From positions 25,482,001 to 25,546,000 of the forward strand of contig CM060731.1 of assembly GCA_030704615.1 (NCBI GenBank): DNA of 64,000 bases, written 5' to 3'. Under the pieces are notes generated by a model. That model saw nothing but the letters and a program-made list of their open reading frames with translations, made no database searches and was not told where the DNA came from. Each line of letters opens with the position of its first letter. The first letter of the stretch is position 1. Below are positions 32,100 through 43,294 of the stretch, piece after piece. Source of the stretch: Takakia lepidozioides (lineage: Eukaryota; Streptophyta; Takakiopsida; Takakiales; Takakiaceae). The translations under genes were made by a program, and so were the position numbers.

Positions 32100-33250
32100 A
32101 GCAGTCTGCTGCAAATAAACATAGTCACCAGGGCTAAACCTCTGAACCCCAGGATGATATCCTCCACCACGTATAGTGGCATACCTCAACGTATCACGGT
32201 GTTGTGCAATGGCAAAGTTCTCAAAACCATGGGCATGACTTTCTTGAATAACTCTGCACGCTGATCACATGCACGTACCTACACGTCCGGATCATCAAGG
32301 TTAAGGACTTGAGCAGTGTCCCTACGAATGGCTGCAGGTAAATCCGGCTCTCGGCCAAAGAGAAGGAAATATGGTAAGAAAGATGCAAGTGATGCTTGTT
32401 TGCTGAACCTGCAGCCCATGGCTGACCAAGGCACCTAAAGATCCCAATCTCCTAGGTGTCATTTCTGCAAGCCATACTTGCGCAAACCCCTCTTCATCAT
32501 CTGAACAACTCTCTCTACCAAGCCATCGGCCTCAGGATGATCCCGAGAAGTGGTGCGGTGGTCTATCAAGGTTTTATCACACAAAGCCTGAAACTCCCCC
32601 AAGAACTCTCTCCCTTGGTCCGTGAGTACCTCAGCTGGAGCACCGAATTGGCTAAGCACACGATCCAAGAATGCATACGCAGCCCCCTCATTAGCCTTGT
32701 CAGGCAATGGAACCAACTCAATCCACTTGGAGAAGTGCTCCACCATCACCAACACATATCTGTGGTGGCGCATAATCAGTGGCAACGGTCCTGCGAAGTC
32801 AAGACTCCACCTGTAGTCCAATCCCATGATTGGTAAAGGATGCAACTGTGGTGTAGGAGCGTTGAATAAGCACGCACCCTGTCACACACCATGCACCTAA
32901 CCACGAACTGTTGCACCTCTATATGCATACCACGCCACCAATATTGCCCCTGCAGTAAACTGTGAGTGCGTCGCACTCCAAAATGCCCCAACTCCTCATG
33001 GGCATGCCGCACTAACCGTGCACGCTATGTGGGGTGAGGCACAATCCTCCCATACTCGGAGCAGGTGTATCCCCTCCCACTTGAACCTCTTGGCTCGTTG
33101 CAGGATCCGATCCCTCTCCTTGGCAGTCACAGTGGCTGCCATGTCTCCAGTACGGAGGTAGTCCAACACAGCCGAATCCTCATGTATATTTATGGTACCA
33201 CCTGGCTCATCACTAGCCTCAGGGTCCTCAGACACTCCGTCTACAGTCAT
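32100..33250 (-). pseudogene. Integrase region of the methyltransferase retroelement
   Basis: Three shifted frames together give an integrase. 33250-32996 is the spacer with AVLDYLRTGDMAATVTAKER. 33012-32776 has the zinc-binding HHCC domain (HAHEELGHFGVRRT, then CMVCDRVRA). 32845-32459 has the catalytic core, with DFAGPLP, VLTDQGREFLGEF and the EADGLVERVV segment that carries the DDE glutamate region. Downstream, PYFLLFGREPDLPAAIRR is the usual C-terminal extension. At least two frameshifts and a stop after 32459 disable it. Confidence 0.8.
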
Positions 33251-33269
33251 CCCTGTTGTAAGTCCAACC

Positions 33270-33520
33270 TGACCTCCCAGAGATCTTGAGTCCTCATCTG
33301 AATCAAATACCTCTCCATGTCACTATATCTATAGGGTCTCCGAAAGATTGGCGTGTCAGTGGCCAACTCAATATGGATCTCTTGACCCTTTAGTGCTCCC
33401 AAGTCCTTCAAACTGAAAGCAAAACAATTCTTGTAAGCCCTCAGGAACCGCCGTATATGTCGTCTCTCTCCTCCGGTGACAATGGGTCCAATGTCAGGCT
33501 CCCAATTGTCCTCTGTAACA
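33270..33520 (-). pseudogene. N-terminal stub of reverse transcriptase
   Basis: The minus-strand frames contain the pre-RT segment FAFSLKDLGALKGQEIHIEL followed by ATDTPIFRRPYRYSDMER, which is the normal lead-in to the palm domain of gypsy-type RT. Within about 30 codons it meets the integrase-side spacer; palm motifs and RNase H are absent. This marks an internal deletion of roughly 1.5 kb compared with a usual pol. Confidence 0.7.
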
Positions 33521-33706
33521 CAACCTTAAGTCCAGTGGGCTTAGAGGTAGAGGACGCATCCAGTGGTTGTTATGTTGCAACCTCTTGAGCAGTACTCCCT
33601 ACCTACTCAGTCAATGACAAGGCCTCATCTTGCCCCATCATCTCATCCTCGAGGACTTCCTCAACCTGAGAAAAATCCCCAGCCTCATCCATCACCGCCA
33701 CCTTGG

Positions 33707-34860
33707 CTACCAATCCCTCTGAACCTCGAGCACCTCCCACGTGTGCCATGGATGCCTACACCCCGTGGTCCTCACATACTCGCCCCCACTCACTACATGT
33801 ACCGTCTCGGTAGGCAGAGAGACCAACGAGGGAAGTGCACTCCGCACTCTGCATTGCTCAGCCATAGCCAAGCTGATAATGCAGGTCAAACAATTGAGAT
33901 CCATTGTTTGCCCCAACACCTGACGACGTGCTGCCTCAGAAAGAGACGGCACCGTCGTGGTACCAGTGGTAAAACCCATTGCCCACTCACGCTTGTCAGC
34001 ATTAGGCTCCACTAACTGCTGCAACTGAGCATCCCACAGGAGGCCAGGTCCACAATCCCGGAAAGTATGCGATCTTGGGAAGCTGAACAGTGTAGGTAAT
34101 GCTGCTCGGGGTTGACCCACCTTGTTGACCACTGCCAAAGGTGAACGGTCATCGTGTCTCACACGCTGAGACTGCCTCCCTGTGTCCAGAATGCTATCCA
34201 CTGTGAGATGTGTTGGCCGCTGCACCTCATCAAATGCACGCTTGAGCAGTGCGGGTGGCATCAAGTTAGTCCACCATAGCCGTGGACGATGAGCCCGTGA
34301 CCCCACTGTAGCTGCATCTAAGAACACTGCTGACCCAAGCCACGACCGGACTTGATGCACACTGGCCATCATCCTGGCCCGAGAATCGCCCATCAGTGGC
34401 ACATTCTCCAAGATGTATGCTGGAGATACAGCTTGATGAAGCTGCAAGTGGCGCAAAACCCGCACCATCTCCCAAAATAGACCCGACCTCAAGTCTCGCA
34501 ATCCATTGCTATGCCCGGCTGATGAATGCCCTTGGCAAGGCCAACCTGCTACTACCAGATCAATGGAGCCAACCCGCTCCAAATCCTGCGCCCCCAGCAA
34601 CGAAATGTCTGCTGATATCCACGAACTGCAGCCACCGGCAACAACTCAGGGTACCGCTGCACCAACTGAGCAACATTGCGAAGTGAAACGCGTCATGCAG
34701 TCTCATCCCTCTCCAATACAGGTAACGCCGAACTCGTACACTTGCCTGTAACACAGCAGCCAATCTGGTGCTGATCCCGCCAAACAAGTCCAGAAGACAA
34801 ATGCCTTCATCCGGATACTGCCACACAATAGGTGTGGGATCCAATGGAGACAACTAAGGT
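33707..34860 (-). pseudogene. Dnmt3-like cytosine-5 DNA methyltransferase inside the retroelement
   Basis: Motif I reads LLDLFGGISTRLAAVLQA (about 34800-34745). After a frameshift near 34600-34700 the main frame (34600-33707) gives motif IV with the catalytic Cys, VVAGWPCQGHSS (Cys codon 34537-34535). Motif VI is YILENVPLMGD and motif VIII is SRAHRPRLWWTNL. The C-terminal REWAMGFTTG block and RRQVLGQTMDLNCL (motif X region) complete it. Motif order is canonical, so it is not a rearranged plant DRM. The spacing and FxGIxT motif I resemble Dnmt3. A stop separates it from the upstream linker at 34854. It lies between protease and RT, so it was part of the pol reading order. Capture of cytosine methyltransferases by retrotransposons has been reported in some algae; whether this one was active cannot be told. 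Confidence 0.85.
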
Positions 34861-35590
34861 GGTCCTGGTGTAATCCCCGCACTCTCCTCCTCTCCTGATG
34901 GTACAAACGCCTCCATCCAAGCTTGTTGCACCCGTCGATCAACAACCCGCTGCAAATCCTTGCTCGTGCCCCACAATAGAGTCTGAGCAACCATGGCAGG
35001 CAACTCCGCTATATCATACATGTCATCATGTTCTCCTCGAGGTATGTCATCCTCTGAATGAGCGTTTCCCTCAATCAACTCTCCAGGCCAAGTCACTGTA
35101 GCTGTGAATGCTGCTAGTGTCGGCATCTTGCCCCGCTAGGCAACCGCAACTCCTCCTATAAACGTTACAGAGAGCTGCACATGCCGGCCCTCCCCTGACT
35201 GCCATCCAGGCCTATAGGAAGCTGACTCCTCCCAAAAATCCAGGGTGAAGCCCATGGAATACAACATTGCCCCACCAATCAGGACATCGTACGAGACCGC
35301 GTCTGTCACAATGGCCTTGGCTCGCATCACTGAGCCATCTGTAGGGTGATCTGGCCGTAGTCTGATAGCCAACTCACGCCGTGTCATGCCCCGAGCCTGC
35401 TCCGATCCTCCCAGAGACGTCTGTCTCTGGAAAGGCCCAAGCCTGCAATAGCAGCTCTGCCCAGCATCAATGGCTGAGCTCCTGAGTCCAACAAGACCCG
35501 CAGTGGCCGGTACCTCTTGCCTGTCGGTCCACTCAAACAGAAAATGTCATCCTGGTTGTCTAATATAACAACTTCAGGTGTCACCATGGC
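34854..35590 (-). pseudogene. Retroelement protease and linker
   Basis: Frame 35587-35384 has the aspartic protease active site VLLDSGAQPLMLGRAAI, and the next frame (35387-35136) continues with YDVLIGGAMLYSMGFTLDFW, the second half of a retropepsin-like fold. A frameshift separates the halves. The linker 35126-34854 is acidic (SEDDIPRGEHDDMYDIAELP) and runs into the methyltransferase. Confidence 0.75.
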
Positions 35591-35599
35591 GCGCTCAAT

Positions 35600-36985
35600 G
35601 GCTGGAGCTTGTCATGGTGCCGTCGTGGCAGTCTTGACCCTCAAATCTAAGGATCCCTCCGGCACTACACCTCCCACTATCTCCGCAGAAGATGAAGTAA
35701 CCTCCCCACTCTCACAGAGTGTAGCTGCCAGCCTGAACACCTCAGCTGGTCTTACCTCCGGCGTCGCAATCATGGTAGCTGAGAACAATGGAGCCTGACA
35801 CACAGATGTGGCCGCTCCCAGCAACACACTAGCTGCCGTAGCCTTGGCAACACTAGGTAGTGGTGTTACCCGTGTAGCTCTCCCCAATGGTGTAGTAACC
35901 TCCGCCTCGGTAACAGTCGGGCGAGAACTAGGTGCCATGGATGGCGTCGACACTGTCTCCGCCAATGTGAATGACTGAGGGAGCCTAGCCTGACAGCTTG
36001 CCTCCCCACGCTGTAGATACAACTCCACCTCTGTACCTCGTGGCTCAAGAACTCGTGTTGCTCCTCGAGTCACGGCTGCAGCAGACTCCCCCTGCACTAG
36101 TGGTAGTGCTGCTCCACACATGAATCCCATACCTCTCATATCTTCTCCCTCAGGAGCAGGAGGTGGACCATCCGGCCTTGGAGCCGGTACCACCTGAGCT
36201 GTAGCCATGGTAGCGAGCCTCTACTCTAGCTGCTGAAGCCGGTTGGCCATGCCTTGGTCAACACCCTGACCTCCGCGTCCTTGCCATGTTGAGCTTGCCC
36301 TGGCCTACACCCATGCCTGGCCACCTCGTCTTCTTTGGGCTGCTCCCCCTCGCCCCCGGCCACCATTGTTTCCTTGGAACTGGCCTGGGCGCAACTCGGG
36401 ATGCAAACCATAACATTGGGCCTCTCCATGCCCGTGCTTGCCACAATGCCCATTCTGCAACTGTGCAGGCTGTGCATGTGCCAGCCCTTTGCCTCCCTCT
36501 GGACAATCCTTCTTGACGGTGGGTCCTCCACATGTCCAATACACCACATCCGCCCATTGTTGGCCTTCAAATGAAGGGAGAGACCCCTGCATCTGAGGTC
36601 CTCTCTACCCTTCCCTGAGCTTCACCTGAGCCCCCTTGTTGCCTTGAGCACGTTGAGGTAGTGGTTGGCTAGGAGCACCAGTACCCCGTGGTGTCTCCTT
36701 AGCAAATCCCACCATGACCACTCGTTCCTCCATCATGTTGAGCTCTATCCGCTCTGCCAGCAAAAACACATTTGCTAAGGTAGGTTGGGCCGCTTGTAGG
36801 AGAGTTGCATCCCGCACCCTTCTCCTCAGCTCCTTGTCCAATATCCCATACCAAAATTGGACTGCCTGAGCAGGAGGTGAAGGTGGCCTAAACCGCACAC
36901 CTCGTCTCGTGTACCCACTAGTATCGCTAGTGCTCAAACCGATACTATCCCCAGCAACTAGTGGCACCTCCGTGTTGACACTCAA
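35600..36985 (-). pseudogene. Retroelement Gag with zinc knuckles
   Basis: Frame 36985-36605 carries a Gag core-like segment (VQFWYGILDKELRRRVRDAT, FLLAERIELNMMEERVVM). The next frames (36592-36226) hold CCHC-type knuckles, WTCGGPTVKKDCP and HCGKHGHGEAQCYG. A Pro/Ala-rich tail (36208-35612) leads toward the protease. The N-terminal part of Gag is not recognisable upstream of 36985, and the frame changes several times. Confidence 0.65.
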
Positions 36986-37619
36986 CCGGTCATAAATATG
37001 TCCCTAACCCCCTCTCCACAAGGTAACCGGGTAGAGAACCTGTTGCGGCTTATGGTTTGGAATACTAAGTTCCTAACATAGCCTACACCTGTACCTGCAT
37101 CCACCGCAAGCACTCCTATGGTTGGCTGGTCATCACCTCCAACCTCACCACAGGAGAAACAATGATGGTCTGGCTGGTCATCACCCCAGCCTCACCATCG
37201 ACAGTACGCTCTAGGACTGGCCGGTGATCAAATCCGGACCAATCACCTATAAAAACAAGCACCCACACAAAACTAGCATGGCGCACAGTCAAGCATGCAG
37301 GTATGGAGGGGATCCAAACACAAGAAATTAGAACGACAACTCCCCCACACCAAAAACAACTCCACGGTGTTGCTCTTGCAAGGACACCCCAGCCCAAACC
37401 CGGACTAACTCTTGCCTCCACCTACGGAAAGGTCTTGGCCTAATGAGAGGGTGAAAACTATGAGGAAGAGAAGCTAAAGCAATGCCTAACCCCAACATGT
37501 CCTCATCCCAACACTCTTCCTCTCCTCTTTTCCCTCACTTGCATGACCATGGGAATATCATGAAGATACTCCTCAAACCGCCCTCCACGAGCTTCAAAAT
37601 TCGGCCTTTAAGACCACAT

Positions 37620-38600
37620 GCCAGTCCTTAGGTAGTCCACCCATGCCTCCACGAGTCAGCACAGGCCGTCCACAGGTCAACACGGGCCACCACAGACCAG
37701 CACAGGCCCACACAGCTCACTGGTCACAGCCGTCACAGCCAGCAGCCCTACACAGGTCACAGGGTCACAGGGTCACAGCCCCACAGGCCGCAGCCTATCA
37801 CAGCCCGTCACAGCCCCAAAGGCCACATGTCACTGTCACAGCCCATCACAACCCAAAGGCCACAGCACAGCCTGTCACAGCCCTATAAAGGTCACAGGGT
37901 CACAGCCCCAAAGGCCACAGCCTATCACAGCCCCGTCCGTCACAGCCCCCACAGGCCATAGGCACAGGGCACACAGCCCTACAACAGGGGTCACAGCGCC
38001 AAAGGCCACAACAGCCCGTCATAGCCCCTCACAGCCCTCACAGCCCCACAGGCCACATGGCACGCCTGTCACAGCCCTACACAGATCACGGGTCACAGCC
38101 CAAGGCCCACAGCCCATTACAGCCGCCCCAGTTGACATGGGCACAGCCAGTCACAGCCCCTCACAGCCCATCACATGTCCAGCCCGTCACAACCCCACAG
38201 GCCACAGGGCACAACCCACCACAGCCTGTCACAGCCACCACAGGGCACACAGCCCACACCACAGGCACCCAGCCTGCACACAGCCCACAGGCCACGTCCA
38301 CAGTCACAGCCCACAACCCCACAGGCCACAGGCCACAGCCTGTCACAGCCCCTCACAGCCCGTCACAGCCCCACAGGCCACTGGGCACAACCTGTCACAG
38401 CCCGCCACAGCCTGTCACACACATCCCCTTACAGCCCCTCACAGGCACATGGCACAACCCGCCACCACAGCGTGTCACACAGCCCGTCACAGCCCCACAT
38501 GCCACAGGGCACAGTCTGTCACGGCCTACCATAGCCTGTCACAGCCCGTCACAGCCCCACAGGCCACAGGGCACTGTCTGTCACAGCCTACCATAGCCAT
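37620..38600. repeat. CACAGCCC minisatellite
   Basis: About 1 kb made almost entirely of variants of CACAGCCCGTCACAGCCC and CCACAGGCCACAGGGCACA. It is open in several frames and gives spurious His/Pro/Ser-rich proteins. It sits between gag and the right-hand LTR, in what would be the element's transcribed leader. Confidence 0.9.
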
Positions 38601-39009
38601 CTACTCATGATAGTATTTCTACCATTTCTCCAAGGGGTTTAGCCACGCCAAGCTAGGGTTTGTGTCTCTTGGACTCTAGGCTTCTTTGTACCGAGCTATG
38701 GCAGCTGTGTAGAAATCAGCAATATATTCTTGCTCTTTCGGCTCCCACACACCATCAATAGTAGCCCTAAGCCATGAGGAAGATGGTTGCCACAAACCAA
38801 GCCTTCTTTCTCACTTAGACTCCCCAAACACGCCACTAAACTCAATGGCAAACAACCAAGCCTTGCTGGTTTCCAGCCCTTGTGAGCACTCATTCAAGCG
38901 TTTCCCTTGGCCATAGCATTTGTCTTAGAGCCTATTCCAGCCCCCTACACCTGCCACTTCAAGAGCCATGCTCTATCTAGGCTTGAGGTTGAAACCCCAA
39001 CTCAGAACA

Positions 39010-39480
39010 CGCTCTACAAGTGTCGGACTGTCATATAAGAGCAGATCAGCCCCTTACCTTCTCTTCTAGTTCTCTAAAGCTTGAAAACAAAAGCCCAATG
39101 GACTGAAGGCATGCTCCACACATGCCCCACCTCTCACCACCAGAGAATCAGCCCCTTTGCTTTCTTTCTTGCACCCACCAACCTGAAAATACACGCTTCA
39201 GCGGGCTGGAAGCATGCTCCACACATGCCCTACAGGGAAACCAGCCCCTTCCTTCTTTTCTTGCACTCCCAAACCTGAAAGTACAAGCCTTCAACAGGCT
39301 GAAAGCATGCTCCACACATGCATTGCTCTCACATACGGGAAGTCAGCCCTTCCCTCTTCCTTGCTTGCCCTCCAAGCTTGAAGATGGAAGCTTCAATGAG
39401 CTGAATACATGCTCCACACATGCAACCTTTTCACACAAGAGGTATCAGCCCCCTATCTTGGCTCCTTAGCTCCTTGATGC
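39010..39480. repeat. ~100-bp tandem repeat in the retroelement leader
   Basis: At least four units share ATGCTCCACACATGC starting at 39111, 39213, 39307 and 39409, with spacing 94-102 bp. Each is followed by a CAGCCC block and a CTTGCA segment. Looser copies may extend to about 39900. Confidence 0.8.
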
Positions 39481-39989
39481 TCTCTAAGACAAGACTAAGC
39501 ACTCCACAGCCCTTGCCAAGCTCCTGAAACCATAAGGCTTACATTTCCAGCCAAAGACACTCATCTTGTGGTGCAAGCTCTTCTTCCAAGCTCTGAAACC
39601 CTAGGTGCACATTCCATGGTCTTGCCGCACCTCTTAGCTCCTATTCCAGCCCTGCTCTTGCCATGACAAGAGCCCTCTCAATGCTGAAGCTCGAGATTGA
39701 AACCCAATCTCAACATACTCCACAAAGTGCACTGATTTGCCCCAAGCCAAAATCAGCCCTTTCGCTTGGTCTTGCAATCCTGCAGCATGGTGCTTTCATC
39801 TCTGAAGCTGAAGATCAAATGCCAAGGTCTACCACCTCGTAACCCACATCGCCTCCGCTTCTAACAACCAAGAGCTCCACGGTGCTCCTTGCATAACAAC
39901 CTGGTTTCTCTCATTCTCAAGCAAAAACCACAAGTGCTACAACTAACTCGTATCTAGCACTCACAGATACGAGCTCATCTTTCTCGAGT

Positions 39990-40315
39990 GATAAAGAAGA
40001 AGAATACAAGCACAAGCTCATGCAAGCTCACAAATCTGAAGCATAAACTCATGCATATATAAACTCATCACTCAAATACAAGTCAAGCCAAGTGCACCCC
40101 ACGCCATGGGGAATCCACACTACGGCACCATAGCTAGGCGCGGTGAGGCTCAACTCGAGAAAGATGAGCCTCCCGCGCTTGCCATGAAGATAACCACTCC
40201 AGGGCCTAAATCTGCCTTGACCCTTGGATTGACACTTGGGCCAATCCCAAATGTCAATATGTAAAAGCTAGTTATTTCCTAGCTAGTTTCACACTAGTGG
40301 TAAAATAACTTGACA
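39990..40315 (-). repeat. Truncated right-hand LTR
   Basis: Matches the last 321 bp of the left LTR and ends ATAACTTGACA. The LTR head is missing; the sequence before it (GAGCTCATCTTTCTCGAGT) resembles the complement of the internal LTR palindrome, which suggests a rearranged junction. Confidence 0.8.
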
Positions 40316-40704
40316 ATGGATTCAAGTAGGAACGAATTAGTGTAATCCATTAGGTTGACCGCTTTTTGCTTTTGCCTAAGTTCCGAGCCATTCGCTCATC
40401 TGCGCAAGCCTTCCTATCCTATATATTTCCTTGATAATGATCCACATTATCGGCCCTTCTAATGATATCCTCTTGGCTTTTAATCACTTTGTTACCCAAA
40501 TCCACTCTCTAGGGCTCACTATTCAACCCCACAAATCCACAGTTTGGTCACTCTCTCGTTTGCCTTCAGATTTTGTGCCCCCTTCCAACTTTCTAGCACC
40601 ATCTAAGGGTATTCCAGTGTTAGGTATTTTTTTTGGTATTATCCCTTATACAACCTCTTTCCTCCAAGACATCTTGCTACATGATATCAGCCATATAGAC
40701 CTTG
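40316..40704 (+). mobile_element. Non-LTR-type reverse transcriptase remnant
   Basis: The frame from 40431 gives MIHIIGPSNDILLAFNHFV, then LTIQPHKSTVWS and GIPVLGIFFG, the segment after the palm active site of an RT. The usual YxDD is damaged just upstream (a DDIHIIGP-like start is still visible). It ends where LTR-head-like DNA (GTGCGCATACGTATTGCTACAC, in two parts) starts at about 40706. It is probably the same family as 59225-59960. Confidence 0.55.
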
Positions 40705-40800
40705 TTGTGCGCATACGTATTGCTACACAACTACATCATTATCCAAACCACACAAACACATATGTACACACAAACCAGTCTGCCGCGGGAAAAGATGCAC
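40705..40800 (-). repeat. Diverged LTR-head fragment
   Basis: Similar to the first 80 bp of the LTR at 30814 (GTGCGCATACGTATTGC versus GTGCGCATACATATCGC, then CCAAACCACACAAACACAT). Marks an older related insertion. Confidence 0.6.
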
Positions 40801-41841
40801 AAAACCAAACCAAAGTTTCACTTATAAAGTAAGAGTTGAGCCAAGTACACCCCAGGGATGCCTCGGCGTGAGCCTGGTCACGTGAGCGCGTGAGCGCAAC
40901 TGCGCTCACGCCACGTCACCTTGCGCCAATGCCACATCACGGGGCTCACTCCACGTCATCACACTTGAAGACCGCGTCACCACGCGCCCAGGAAGAAGTG
41001 GAGTGTATTCCCGCGGATTGGCACCCTTTACCGCGGAAACAAGCTGGACAACATAATAAAAGGCAGTGGTCATTCCCACGTGAAAGCAACAGATGAATAA
41101 AGGATGGATGAATGTACAGTTGGATGATAAACATGGATGAGTGTGAAAAATGAATGTAGATGGATGAATGTATAATGGATGTTGAGCAATGAAAAACATT
41201 CATGACAGGAAGATGCATGACTAAAACTTTAGACGAATGCACAACGTATATGACATGAATGTGGTAGGTTTGTGGGGTGGATTAAAGAGTACAGAGGATG
41301 AATGTACAATGGATGTTGAACAAAGGAAAACATTCATGAATGGAACATGCATGAATACACTGTAGATGAAAGCACAATGGATATGACAAGAGTGAGGGAG
41401 GTTTGTGAGATGGATTCATAGATATTGCAATTTAAATGGTAGTTGCGGTGGAGGAAGGGGATTCAACGTTTTCCAAAGAGGATGAAACAGAATATTAAAA
41501 GAACATAGTTCAGTCTGACTCAGAGTCAGTACAATGTATCCCCTTTTCCTCTGCATCTAAGTCTAAGTATTTAAGAACTCCGGATCTACGCTGGCTACAC
41601 CTACGGCCCGGGCAGTAAAAATTCAGGGGATAGGGACTCGCCGCGCGTGAAGTGCCATTGCTTCGGCATAATCAGGAAGCAGAAAATTGGAAAGGGGGCT
41701 GTCAAAAACAGACTCGCCACAAATGACTGTATCTCCTGAAGATCCACCGCTGCCTTTCCTGAAAGACAACCTGAAAAAGTTATTACTGTAACTTTGATGT
41801 TATTGAGAAATTGAGTATGACTCCCAAAGTGGATTTAGCAC
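40801..41841. other. Repeat-rich spacer before the ParB/methylase-like gene cluster
   Basis: A GAGCGC-rich hairpin segment at 40867-40920 has a partner at 45945-45995. A two-unit tandem repeat of about 136 bp lies at 41160-41430, with GGATGAATGTAYAATGGATG starting each unit. No gene recognised. Confidence 0.5.
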
Positions 41842-42035
41842 TTACTCACATGAAAAGTCGTTGTCGACCTGCTTATCTTCGGGATCGTCATCATTTCGAA
41901 TTTGAATCCGATCAGTCTGTGTGCCTGAAGTGGAGCCAGACAAAAGAGGGAGGAGCACTGTGTTGTAGAGGTCAGAATCACCCTCCATGCCAAAAAGGCT
42001 TCTTCCGCCTGCCTTGCATGCATGGTAAGTTGCTC
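41842..42035 (-). pseudogene. 3' exon of a third ParB/methylase-like copy
   Basis: A GTGCAG acceptor at 42036 precedes a 194-bp exon reading ACKAGGRSLFGMEGDSDLYN and ending NDDDPEDKQVDNDFSCE plus stop. It aligns with the last exon of the minus-strand copy at 46963-46773 (ACKSAGRHFFGMEADTELFS ... DVDSDFEC). No other exon of this copy is present upstream, so it is a truncated fragment fused to the start of the plus-strand copy. Confidence 0.7.
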
Positions 42036-43294
42036 CTGCACCAGACAGGAGGACATAAACAGTGGGGGGGATTTAAGCAGATGGAACTGGTGAAAGAAAA
42101 TCAATTCGGAAGGGAGAGAACGATGCCATTGGATTCATTCACGAACGTGCTCAGTCCTCAGCAGATGAAGAGGTGTGCTGAGAAGAAGACAAGCACATGG
42201 TACAGCTTGACAAGAGAGGCTTTTCTTGACTACATGTACACTGTAAGCTTCTTGACACTTGTTTGCTTGTTGTTACTGCAGATTTTGTCAAGAAACGCCA
42301 GTGTTTGATTCTTTTACCTGTTATGAATGCAGCAAGAAATAGCAGAAACTGGTTTGAAGGCGAAAGCTGAGTACTATGATTCCCACACAGAAGAGCAGAG
42401 GTCTGCAACTGGGCTTGAGGACATGATGAAATTCGAGATGAACAATCAAAGGAAAAACCTCATGAGTGCATTCGACAAACAAATCCGGATAGCAGATCCA
42501 GGTCTTGGCACGGAATTTCTGGAGCAGGTGAAAGCACATTATGACAAGTATGGCTCTAAGCCAGAAATGACTCAAGAGAAACTACATCGCCTTTCCATTT
42601 CAATGGTGGACAATGCAACCAAAATCAGGTGGTTGGAGATCTGGAATTCGGATCCACTTGTGAGAGACACCAACATGTTCCCAACCCTGAGAGGGACTCG
42701 AAGACACAAGCAATAAAAGTTGTTAGCGACCACACATTCGACCAGTGGCTACACAAAGCCACATTCTGGAGCCAGGTATGGTTTCCACAAAACCATTTTT
42801 AGAAAGTAGTGTTGCTCCGTAATGTCTCGCGAATTCTTATGAGCTTTCTTGTTGCAGTTAGAAAAACGTGCAGTCGCTGCACTTGGTGCAGACTAAGGTA
42901 GAGTCCATTGCACAGGTTCCACGATGTGGTTGCATTTCACCCCTTCCCCCATCATTTGCTCATAGGTATGATCCAAGCATGGCAGACTACAAAATCCAGA
43001 TGGTTTGCCCCCGGATCACACTGGAGGCCTACATCAAGAGATGGAAGCTCGCTGTCTGGAACAACTGCTTCTTCAGGGAGTTTGAGAAAGACAAAGGAAT
43101 CTCCAGGTCGTACGAATTCAAAAACCAGTACAACAGCGAAGTAATGAAACGAGTGTTGTACAGATGTGACCTCGTTGAAACAAATTTGGTACTTGAAGGG
43201 CATGTTTCTGCATTCTTGTGTTGTACTTTCTATATAGCAGCTCGAATTTGTAGGTTATGAGGGAGCTCTGAGGGCTCTGGATGTGCAATCGAGC

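Larger units (their letters stand above)
30814..40315 (-). mobile_element. Decayed Ty3/gypsy-type retroelement carrying a cytosine methyltransferase and a PHD-like finger
   Basis: Coding order on the minus strand: gag (about 36985-35600), protease (35587-35384), linker, Dnmt3-like methyltransferase (34860-33707), N-terminal scrap of reverse transcriptase (about 33500-33270), integrase (33250-32100) and PHD-like finger (31925-31761). LTR-type ends TGTCG...CGACA occur at 30814-31317. A 3' LTR part ends at 40315. Reverse transcriptase proper and RNase H are missing: the sequence passes from the first RT residues straight into the spacer before the integrase. Frameshifts and stops occur in most domains. 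The element could only move with help in trans, if at all. No primer-binding site was identified. Confidence 0.8.

Noticed and set aside
36286-36592. Overlapping plus-strand frames in the gag region
   Set aside because: Shadows of the minus-strand zinc-knuckle coding sequence.
37643-38610. Long His/Pro/Ser/Gln-rich open frames
   Set aside because: They arise from the CACAGCCC minisatellite, open in several frames at once.
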